NCBI GenBank assembly: GCA_946623365.1
Contig: CAMORE010000063.1
Span: 1 to 11,529, forward strand
Length of the DNA stretch: 11,529 nucleotides
Source of the DNA: an uncultured Acinetobacter sp.
GTDB lineage: Bacteria; Cyanobacteriota; Vampirovibrionia; Gastranaerophilales; Gastranaerophilaceae
Reading direction: 5' to 3'
Notes under the pieces: model-generated
Told to the model about the DNA's origin: nothing
Seen by the model: only the letters and a program-made list of their open reading frames with translations
The model's database searches: none
Position numbers and translations under genes: made by a program
Shown here: in pieces, positions 5,487-11,529 of the stretch
How the letters are laid out: each line of letters opens with the position of its first letter
Position numbering within the stretch: the stretch's first letter is position 1

Positions 5487-7496
5487 ATGACAAAGTTTTT
5501 GTTAATCAGTGAAGATAGCGGGAAAGAAGAGGTAATCAAAAATACATTTTCGTCAGATGAAGTTATTACTTGTACTGACGAAGTAATGATTTTTGACATT
5601 CTTAAAGTTGAAGATCCTGATATTGTTATTGTTGACGGTGATATTGAAAAACCGGATTTAAAGCATTTATGCAGAAAAATTAAACAATTTCCGGTTATTA
5701 CAATACTTATTATGGGCGAAAAAGAACATAACAAAGATATTACTCATAACATTAACTTATTTATAAAAACACCTATTGATTCGAAACTTTTAACTGCTGC
5801 TGTTGAATCAAGTTTGAGAACAAGGCAGTCTCTTTTAAAAATGACTAAGTCAAATCAGGAACTTGCTGCCAGCTTGTATCAGTTAAATGTTTTATATAAT
5901 ACAAGCTCACAGCTTGCCGGAACGCTTGATAAGGATAAACTTGTCAAAATTATGATTGAAGGGATTGAAAAATCTCTTAATTTTGAACTTTCTTGTACGT
6001 TAATTTTTCGTTCGGAAAGAGAACCGGTGTTAATAATAAATTCCTTATACAAAGTATCGGAGAGATTACTTGAAGCATTAAAGCTGAGAGCGATTTTAAG
6101 TTATAAATCTCTATTAAGCGACCCGCCTTTTGACATAAAAATCGGTAATTTAAAAATAGAAAAAAATATTAAACATAATATACAAGAATATGATTTTTCA
6201 GTTTTAAGATTTGATAACTTGTTTGCTCCGATAGTCTTGAATGATGACTTTTTCGGATTTACGGAAATATATCGGGAAAATCCGTTTTCAACGGAGGATG
6301 CAACAGTATTTCAAACTCTTGTAAGACAGGTTGCCATTCCGCTTCAAAGTGCTTCGTTTACTCAGGAATTAAAAGCAACTAACCAAAAATTGCAAAAACT
6401 TGAACGTTTAAAATCTGAGTTTATCTCTATTGTATCTCACGAATTAAGAACGCCGTTGACTGCAATAAAAAATGCCATGGATATTATTTTGAGCGGAAAA
6501 GCCGGTGAGATGACAGAAAATATAGAAAAATTTGTATCTATGGGGAAACGTAATGCTATAAGGTTATCAGGTATTATTAACGACTTACTTGACATATCTA
6601 AGATTGAAGCAGGAAAAATGGATTTTAAATTTGAACTTATGCACGTAGAACCGGTTATTGAATACGTTAAAAATAATTTATTAGAAGTTGCCAAAGAAAA
6701 AGGGTTGTCAATACAATTTAATCCGTCTGAAGATAATGTAGAGGTTTATGCTGATTCTAACAGATTGGAGCAAGTTTTAACAAATCTTGTATCTAATGCG
6801 ATAAAATTTACGCAGAAAGGCGATATTGAAATATCGACAAAGGTTGTTAATGCAAGAGAGCTTCATTATGACCAGTGTTTTGAAGAGGATATAAAGAAGC
6901 TTCAAGGGAATTATTTACAAGTTTGTGTAACAGACCATGGTATAGGAATTGAGAGAAAAGATTTGAACCACGTATTTGACAAATTTGCTCAAATAGAAAA
7001 TTCACTCTCCAGAAAAGTTGGCGGAACAGGTTTGGGTCTTCCTATTGCAAGACAATTAATGGAAGCGCATAACGGTGCAATTTGGTGTGATTCTGAGATA
7101 AACAAGGGTTCAAAGTTTTATTTTGTCATTCCGATTGCAAACGATAAATCAAACTTTGTAATGATACGTAAACAACTTGCACAAAAAGCACGTTCTAACG
7201 GCTCTACATTAGCTGTTATAAAAATTAAATCAACTAATGAAACCATAGAAAAACTGCTAAGAGAAAATAATTTACTTAACAAAACATATATGGCAAATTC
7301 TCTTATTGAAAAAGAAGGTATGATGACAACATTGTCTTTAATCTTGATGGACGGAGATAAACCTTCTGCCGAATTTTTGCATAAAAAGATTGATTCTGTT
7401 ATTGAGCAGAATAAAGATTTATACGGAAAATGTGATATAATGTACTCATATGAAATTGAAGGAGATACACATGAAAAAGATTCTTATAGTGGATGA
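5487..7496 (+). CDS. Hybrid sensor histidine kinase: receiver-like, GAF-like, HisKA, HATPase and an unidentified C-terminal domain
   Basis: This 669-residue protein has no membrane segment and is probably cytoplasmic. Residues 1-115 look like a receiver fold: acidic pair E9-D10, candidate phospho-acceptor D50 in IVIVDGD, and K94 in FIKTP; the usual Thr/Ser is replaced in LIMGEK. A helical linker (110-135) leads to a GAF-like sensor region (about 135-290). A second coiled segment (292-310) precedes the HisKA box SHELRTPLTAI with H318. The ATPase domain has the N box (N433, N437 in TNLVSNAIKF), G1 DHGIGI (483-488), FDKFAQ (497-502) and G2 GGTGLGL (512-518), all intact. The last 110 residues (560-669) are outside the kinase and I do not recognise them, though a degenerate GGDEF-like fold is conceivable. 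Its 3' end overlaps the response regulator gene. The signal sensed is unknown. Confidence 0.9.
   Translation: MTKFLLISEDSGKEEVIKNTFSSDEVITCTDEVMIFDILKVEDPDIVIVDGDIEKPDLKHLCRKIKQFPVITILIMGEKEHNKDITHNINLFIKTPIDSKLLTAAVESSLRTRQSLLKMTKSNQELAASLYQLNVLYNTSSQLAGTLDKDKLVKIMIEGIEKSLNFELSCTLIFRSEREPVLIINSLYKVSERLLEALKLRAILSYKSLLSDPPFDIKIGNLKIEKNIKHNIQEYDFSVLRFDNLFAPIVLNDDFFGFTEIYRENPFSTEDATVFQTLVRQVAIPLQSASFTQELKATNQKLQKLERLKSEFISIVSHELRTPLTAIKNAMDIILSGKAGEMTENIEKFVSMGKRNAIRLSGIINDLLDISKIEAGKMDFKFELMHVEPVIEYVKNNLLEVAKEKGLSIQFNPSEDNVEVYADSNRLEQVLTNLVSNAIKFTQKGDIEISTKVVNARELHYDQCFEEDIKKLQGNYLQVCVTDHGIGIERKDLNHVFDKFAQIENSLSRKVGGTGLGLPIARQLMEAHNGAIWCDSEINKGSKFYFVIPIANDKSNFVMIRKQLAQKARSNGSTLAVIKIKSTNETIEKLLRENNLLNKTYMANSLIEKEGMMTTLSLILMDGDKPSAEFLHKKIDSVIEQNKDLYGKCDIMYSYEIEGDTHEKDSYSG
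7461..7464 (+). promoter_or_regulatory. Ribosome binding site inside the kinase gene that fixes the regulator start
   Basis: GGAG lies six bases before ATG at 7471. The upstream in-frame ATG at 7450 has no comparable site and would add seven residues (MKLKEIH) before the conserved first strand of the receiver fold, so 7471 is preferred. Confidence 0.8.
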
Positions 7497-7845
7497 TGAA
7501 CAGGATATAGTAGAAAGCCTAAAATTTGTCCTTGAGGTATCGGGATTTGTGTGTTATACAGCTTTTAACGGAGAAGACGGACTGAGGCTGGCAAAAGAAA
7601 TCATGCCTGATTTAATAATATTAGACGTTATGATGCCAAAAATTAACGGATACAAAATAAGCCGTCTTTTGAAGTATGATGCTAAATATAAAGATATTCC
7701 CATAATAATGGTTACAGCTCGTTCTCAATTAGAAGATAAGATGATTGGAGAAGAAACGGGAGTTAACGAATATATAACCAAACCATTTGAACTTGATGCA
7801 ATAGTTAAGAAAGTTGAAGAGTATTTGGGAAAAGCTGACGCATAA
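7471..7845 (+). CDS. Single-domain (CheY-like) response regulator
   Basis: This is a stand-alone receiver domain of 124 residues with no DNA-binding or enzymatic output. All key residues are present: acidic pair D8-D9 (ILIVDDEQ), phospho-acceptor D52 (LIILDVMMP), T82 (IIMVTAR) and K104 (YITKPF). The gene starts inside the last 26 nt of the histidine kinase gene, in another frame, so the two are almost certainly translationally coupled and cognate. Receivers like this act by binding a partner protein or by passing phosphate on. The receiver-like domain at the kinase N-terminus makes a multi-step relay possible but unproven. The phosphohexomutase gene begins 26 nt downstream. The family is certain; the target is unknown. 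Confidence 0.93.
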   Translation: MKKILIVDDEQDIVESLKFVLEVSGFVCYTAFNGEDGLRLAKEIMPDLIILDVMMPKINGYKISRLLKYDAKYKDIPIIMVTARSQLEDKMIGEETGVNEYITKPFELDAIVKKVEEYLGKADA

Positions 7846-7871
7846 GTCAAAAATTACACAGGAGAGATATA

Positions 7872-10130
7872 ATGAGAAGAGAACCCAGTTGCAGCTTAGA
7901 AAAGGATTTGTTTACAAGTGTTTATGAGAAAACACCCGATTATATAAAAAATTTAAACTTGATGAATTTTGATAACGAAGAAGGTTTTTCTTTTATATTA
8001 AAAAGAGAACATTTGGAGGCTCATTCAGAAAGTAACCCGGAAGGTTTAAATCTAAAAGAGTGGTTTGCAAATTATTCTAAGGAGGCAAAGGTTTCAACGG
8101 CAGGAATCAGAGGCCCGCAGAATATTTTATATCCCCAAGATACCCGATTCCCTATAAATCTTGTGGGAATTGTACTTGCAACTTTAGCAAAAGCACTTGT
8201 TGCAAAAGAAAAATATGCAGGTAAAGAAATTCGTAAAATTGCGGGTTCTGAAGTCAGATACAACTCTGATTTATATCTGGAAGCAATTGCAAGAATACAA
8301 GCTGCGCAAGGAATTAAAACTTTAACACCCAAGGGAAGAAAAACAATTCCGATATGGCTTGCTTCATTTTTGGCTTTCAAATTGGACTTACTGGGCGGTG
8401 AGTACATAACCTCAAGCCATGGAATTTCGGTAAAAACAGCAACAAAAGACTTAAACTCTCAAGGAAGCCAATATCTCCCTGAAGAATCATTAGAATTTGT
8501 TAATAAGATTCAAGAAATATTTGATATTGTCGAAAAATACGGAAGCTACGAAATAAAAATTGCCCCTAAGAATGATTCACTGATAGATGAAAGCATAATG
8601 GACAAGCTTAATGACGGTGTAGATTTATACGTGGATTATTTAAAATCAGGCGTGGCGCAAAATTTAGACAGTGTAAAAAAGATGGAAGGAAAACTCTTTA
8701 TTGAAAGCGTAGGAGGATGCGCATACAGGACATTAAGCAGGGTGCTTGATAAATTAGGAATATCAGACAAATATTTATGGAATAACATCGAAGAAGATCC
8801 GTTTTTCCATTCAATCGGAAAATATGATACTGACCCGAAAGGAAATAAAACTTTTTATGATTACTCGGTCGATGCTACTGTTATTGCAAAACGTCCTAAC
8901 GGAGAAAAGTTTTTCCCGATAATAGAATCTTTGCATTATGAAAAAGTTTTAAAAGATGTGCCATTAGGTACAATTGTTCTCATAACAGATCCTGATCATG
9001 ACAGATTAACGGTTTGTCAGATAGAAGCCGTAGGAAATGAACCTATGCTTGAAGAGTTTGGCATTTCATATATTGAGCTTGATGAAAACAGAATATTGAC
9101 TATATATAGCGCAAATCAAGCATTCTTAATGCTTATGGATTATAGAGTTAAACAACTGAAAAGAGAAGGAAAATTCAAAAATCATCCGAGATTTATGATT
9201 AAAACAACGGCTTCTGCTCTTTCATGGGACGAATGGGCAAAATCAAATAATATAAAGGTTGTTAATGTTCCTGTCGGGTTCAAAGAAATCGCAAATATTA
9301 TGAAAAAAGTTGAACTCCAAATAAAGAATCATCCGGACAAAGATGTAATTGTAGATGATGTATTTGGTAATTCAATCAATTTGGGTATTCAACCGAGAAT
9401 GGTATTCGGAGGAGAAGAATCAGGCGGAATGATAATGGGCTCAGAAGATCTTATTGAATCTCTCTCCGGAAGAAAAGCTGTAGCAATGAGAGAGAAAAGT
9501 GCAACAGAGGCTATTATTGTAGCTTCTTCTCTGGGAGCAAAGCTTGAAGAAGAAAATAAAACTCTTTCTGAATATTTAGCGGAAATCTTTGAAGAGAACA
9601 ATATTATTGCAAAATATGATGTCAGAGAAGACATTGCTTATTATAACGAATCGGAACCGGATATTGAAAAACTTAAACTTGCAAAAACAGAAGGTGAAAA
9701 GCAGAGAACAAAAAATGACTTGTTCTATCTTTCAATGGCAATAGGAGTCAGAGAGGGCAAATGTTCTTTAGATGATATTAAAAATGTTTTGAATAATGCA
9801 TTTCCGGAACTTAATTTTGATAATTTAAAATCCATAAAATTTGTTGGTGACGGTACATATTTACAATTCTCTGATAAATATGTTGAGATAAGACCATCGG
9901 GAACGGATGCTAAAACAAAAGCATATTCAGGCGGTGAAAAATTGGACGACATAGAAAAGTATTCAAGAATTTTGGGAAATTATTCGGGAGAAAGGACAGA
10001 GCTTCATAAAAAATTATTTTCTGAGGAATTCTATGAAAACTCTAAAGAAATAGCTCTTAATTATTACTTAGAATTTGTTGAAAAAGATGCAAATAATGAA
10101 GAATTTGTAATTCCGGAGTATACGTTTTAA
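7872..10130 (+). CDS. Large alpha-D-phosphohexomutase (phosphoglucomutase/phosphomannomutase family)
   Basis: Enzymes of this family interconvert sugar 1- and 6-phosphates through a phosphoserine. The four signature loops occur in order. The active-site serine loop is ITSSHGISVKTATKD, with S182 the likely phosphoserine. The metal loop is TDPDHDR (D373, D375, D377). The sugar-recognition loop is GEESGG (514-519) and the phosphate-binding loop is RPSGTDAKTKAY (674-685). VNVPVGFKEI (464-473) is also typical. At 752 residues it is much longer than the usual 450-580, with about 75 extra N-terminal residues, a long segment between the serine and metal loops, and a C-terminal tail of about 65 residues. 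The serine is followed by HGI rather than the common HNP. GGAG lies 7 nt before the ATG. The substrate (glucose, mannose or another sugar) cannot be read from sequence. Confidence 0.88.
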   Translation: MRREPSCSLEKDLFTSVYEKTPDYIKNLNLMNFDNEEGFSFILKREHLEAHSESNPEGLNLKEWFANYSKEAKVSTAGIRGPQNILYPQDTRFPINLVGIVLATLAKALVAKEKYAGKEIRKIAGSEVRYNSDLYLEAIARIQAAQGIKTLTPKGRKTIPIWLASFLAFKLDLLGGEYITSSHGISVKTATKDLNSQGSQYLPEESLEFVNKIQEIFDIVEKYGSYEIKIAPKNDSLIDESIMDKLNDGVDLYVDYLKSGVAQNLDSVKKMEGKLFIESVGGCAYRTLSRVLDKLGISDKYLWNNIEEDPFFHSIGKYDTDPKGNKTFYDYSVDATVIAKRPNGEKFFPIIESLHYEKVLKDVPLGTIVLITDPDHDRLTVCQIEAVGNEPMLEEFGISYIELDENRILTIYSANQAFLMLMDYRVKQLKREGKFKNHPRFMIKTTASALSWDEWAKSNNIKVVNVPVGFKEIANIMKKVELQIKNHPDKDVIVDDVFGNSINLGIQPRMVFGGEESGGMIMGSEDLIESLSGRKAVAMREKSATEAIIVASSLGAKLEEENKTLSEYLAEIFEENNIIAKYDVREDIAYYNESEPDIEKLKLAKTEGEKQRTKNDLFYLSMAIGVREGKCSLDDIKNVLNNAFPELNFDNLKSIKFVGDGTYLQFSDKYVEIRPSGTDAKTKAYSGGEKLDDIEKYSRILGNYSGERTELHKKLFSEEFYENSKEIALNYYLEFVEKDANNEEFVIPEYTF

Positions 10131-10534
10131 TGAAGAAATTTTGGTTTAATCTGGATGATAAAATACGATTTTTGTTTGTAGGCGGATTTAACGCAGGGGT
10201 GTCATATATATTATACTCAATATTTTGCATAATTTTGGGTAACAATATGTACCAAACAGCTCTTGCAATGTCTTGGGCATTAGCATCAATTGTTTCTTTT
10301 GTTACGCAGAGAACACTTGTTTTTCAGGGAAAAGGCGTATGGTATAAAGAGTACTTAAAATGTTGTGCTACATGGTTTTTTAGTTATTTAATTAATGCCG
10401 GACTTCTTGAATTTACAGTAAAATATATGCATTTGAACGTATTTATAGCTCAATTGATTTCAAATTTTATAGCAGCAGTATTTACGTATGTCGTGTTCAA
10501 AAAATATGCATTCAGAAAAAAGGGTGTTCAGTAA
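10130..10534 (+). CDS. GtrA-family four-helix membrane protein
   Basis: The 134-residue protein has four hydrophobic segments at about 12-36, 42-65, 78-98 and 103-124 and the GtrA-family pattern: RFLFVGGFNAGVSY near the N-terminus, SFVTQRTLVF after helix 2, and FVVFKKYAF-like VFKKYAFRKK at the C-terminal end. GtrA proteins are thought to help move polyprenyl-linked sugars across the inner membrane, or to serve other cell-surface polysaccharide synthesis. The start codon overlaps the stop of the phosphohexomutase (TAATG), and GGAG lies 11 nt upstream inside that gene, so the two are translationally coupled. Pairing with a sugar-phosphate mutase suggests one envelope-sugar pathway. No glycosyltransferase is adjacent, so the sugar moved is unknown. 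Confidence 0.85.
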   Translation: MKKFWFNLDDKIRFLFVGGFNAGVSYILYSIFCIILGNNMYQTALAMSWALASIVSFVTQRTLVFQGKGVWYKEYLKCCATWFFSYLINAGLLEFTVKYMHLNVFIAQLISNFIAAVFTYVVFKKYAFRKKGVQ

Positions 10535-10536
10535 TA

Positions 10537-10557
10537 TAAAAAAAGCAGTTTTTTTTG
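10537..10557. terminator. Weak bidirectional A/T terminator between gtrA and the acyltransferase gene
   Basis: Only 24 bases separate the two convergent stop codons. They contain seven A, GCAG, then eight T, which can form an A/T-only hairpin and gives a T run on both strands. The lack of a GC stem makes this a weak intrinsic terminator at best. Confidence 0.35.
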
Positions 10558-10558
10558 G

Positions 10559-11383
10559 CTATAATCCTGAGTTTGTTCTCATTCCGCTTTTTTTAAGCCA
10601 TTGCTCTATTTGGCGATACCATCTTAATTTACTTTCAAAAAGTGTATCATATCCGCTTAGTCTGCCATTTCTTATATCGTCAAATTGTTTATTGCAAAGC
10701 TCTTCTAATATAGTACCGAGATAATGCGTATATTCTTTTCTGTCAGGTTTATCATTTGTAAGATGAATAATATCTCCGAATTCAACAAGCACCTCAGGAC
10801 GATTATCTCTTAAGAAGAAGTAGTTAACGGCAACCGGCATGAGCGCAACTTGTCCGTATTTTTTAACTGCTTTTTCCGCAATATAAGTTATACCTGTTTG
10901 AAGTTCAAACGGTCTGTGCAGAGGAGGTTTAATAATTCCTTCAGGAAAGATATACAGTATATTATTAAGATCGCCCATTGCTTCAACGGCATAATTTATG
11001 GCTTTCATAGATGCTTGAGGGGATTTTTTATTTACTGAAAAAGCTCCTCCTCGCCTGATTAGAGGAAAACGGTTCAACTCTTCAATCATTAATCGGATTT
11101 CTTTTTTAAAGATTCTGTTGCAGATATTATATCCGACCATGCCGTCCCACCAGTTGAAATGCGGAGCATACATGATTATTGGTGTATCAGGTTCTTTTTG
11201 TATATAAAATTTTTCTGCACCTTTGTAATAGAAACCATGAAATCTTTTTTCCAACATTCCGTAAAAATATCTGTCAGCAACCCATAACCAGAATGGTGAT
11301 GTTTGTGCAGGTAAAAATCTTTCATTAATGTTTCTTATTTTAGTTGGCGGGACTGCCGAATATAACTCCTCTAGATTAACCAT
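10559..11383 (-). CDS. PlsC-like lysophospholipid acyltransferase family protein
   Basis: The 274-residue protein carries the acyltransferase motifs in order. HFNWWD (75-80) is the H-X4-D catalytic motif in the NHxSxxD-like position. RRGGAFSV (110-117) is the acyl-acceptor block, and IFPEGI (145-150) is the FPEGT-like motif. MPVAVNYFF (182-190) is the fourth block, usually containing a Pro. Such enzymes transfer acyl chains to glycerophospholipids or related lipids at the membrane face. There is no clear membrane-spanning helix, so it is probably peripheral. An in-frame ATG exists at 11452, but I prefer 11383: a well-formed promoter has its -10 six bases before it, and the extra 23 residues would be encoded upstream of the transcript. 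It is convergent with gtrA. The exact substrate is unknown. Confidence 0.85.
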   Translation of the reverse strand: MVNLEELYSAVPPTKIRNINERFLPAQTSPFWLWVADRYFYGMLEKRFHGFYYKGAEKFYIQKEPDTPIIMYAPHFNWWDGMVGYNICNRIFKKEIRLMIEELNRFPLIRRGGAFSVNKKSPQASMKAINYAVEAMGDLNNILYIFPEGIIKPPLHRPFELQTGITYIAEKAVKKYGQVALMPVAVNYFFLRDNRPEVLVEFGDIIHLTNDKPDRKEYTHYLGTILEELCNKQFDDIRNGRLSGYDTLFESKLRWYRQIEQWLKKSGMRTNSGL

Positions 11384-11389
11384 ACATCT

Positions 11390-11418
11390 ATAATACACAC
11401 TAAATCTCTTTTTGTGAA
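11390..11418 (-). promoter_or_regulatory. Promoter of the acyltransferase gene, predicted to give a leaderless mRNA
   Basis: On the minus strand, TTCACA (11418-11413) is followed by a 17-nt spacer and TATTAT (11395-11390), each 5 of 6 to consensus. Six bases (AGATGT) separate the -10 from ATG at 11383, the same geometry as the kinase operon promoter, and there is no Shine-Dalgarno sequence. The expected transcription start coincides with the start codon. Confidence 0.65.
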
Positions 11419-11501
11419 CACTTTTAGTACTAAATGTAAAAATTTTTAACAATTGTGATTTTATTTGTGTAAAATACTAAATATACAAACAGGTGTGAGC
11501 T

Positions 11502-11529
11502 TCCCTCTCCCCTTGCGGGTAAGGTTAGG
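11502..11529. repeat. C/G-rich palindromic repeat cut by the window edge
   Basis: TCCCTCTCCCCTTGCGGGTA followed by AGGTTAGG stands out from AT-rich flanks. C runs followed by TTGC and G runs can fold into a hairpin. It resembles the CCCTCTCCCCTTGCGGGAGAGGG-type dispersed repeats that I recall from many bacterial genomes. The remainder lies beyond the window, so its full length and orientation are unknown. The preceding 50 bases are AT-rich intergenic DNA without a gene. Confidence 0.5.

Noticed and set aside
7450..7470. Upstream ATG giving a seven-residue longer response regulator.
   Set aside because: It lacks a Shine-Dalgarno site and precedes the conserved receiver start; ATG at 7471 has GGAG at ideal spacing.
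10488..10724. Plus-strand open frame starting inside gtrA and running over the acyltransferase end.
   Set aside because: It overlaps two supported genes, has no homology signal by eye and crosses a probable terminator.
11384..11452. Upstream ATG giving a 297-residue acyltransferase.
   Set aside because: The extension overlaps the predicted promoter and is basic, non-conserved-looking sequence; ATG at 11383 fits the promoter geometry.

Overview
This is an AT-rich bacterial chromosomal window of about 11.5 kb. It is mostly core and housekeeping DNA with one compact signalling/envelope operon. A flagellar switch cluster (fliL-fliM-fliN order) sits next to a threonyl-tRNA synthetase that has no TGS domain. 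As far as I recall, TGS-less ThrRS of about 600 residues is typical of cyanobacteria. Flagella, low GC and a cyanobacterial-style ThrRS together make me think of the non-photosynthetic sister lineage of cyanobacteria (Melainabacteria/Vampirovibrionia). This is inference from family knowledge, not a search result, and I hold it at about 50%.

Layout. Positions 1-1827, minus strand: a flagellar operon read right to left, fliL, fliM, then the start of a probable fliN cut by the window edge. A good sigma-70-like promoter with an extended -10 lies in front of fliL. Positions 1828-2068: divergent intergenic DNA holding that promoter and a structured 5' leader for thrS. Positions 2069-3871, plus: thrS. 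Positions 3872-4010: an elaborate nested inverted repeat, with 31-nt perfect arms, fills the whole gap between the convergent genes thrS and der. It carries a bidirectional terminator at its core. Positions 4011-5351, minus: der (EngA), the double-GTPase ribosome assembly factor.

Positions 5452-10534, plus: a tight operon. It encodes a hybrid sensor histidine kinase with an N-terminal receiver-like domain, a single-domain response regulator overlapping it by 26 nt, a large (752-residue) phosphohexomutase, and a GtrA-family membrane protein overlapping the mutase by one base. No output DNA-binding domain is encoded, so the response regulator probably acts by protein-protein contact. The mutase and GtrA suggest sugar-phosphate metabolism feeding surface polysaccharide or lipid-linked sugar. 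Positions 10559-11383, minus: a PlsC-like acyltransferase, convergent with gtrA. Positions 11453-11529: intergenic DNA ending in a C/G-rich palindromic repeat cut by the edge.

The most interesting signals are regulatory. (1) Two independent transcription units (the kinase operon and the acyltransferase) have a -35/17 nt/-10 promoter with TATTAT placed exactly 6 nt before the ATG and no Shine-Dalgarno sequence, which predicts leaderless mRNAs. Operon-internal genes, by contrast, have clear GGAG-type sites. (2) The thrS leader has an 11-bp-position hairpin (one mismatch) whose loop contains UGU, the anticodon of tRNA-Thr(UGU), raising the possibility of E. coli-like autoregulation by tRNA mimicry. 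(3) The thrS-der element is a candidate MITE/REP-type mobile palindrome. I see no CRISPR array, phage, toxin-antitoxin or defence system, and no tRNA or rRNA genes.
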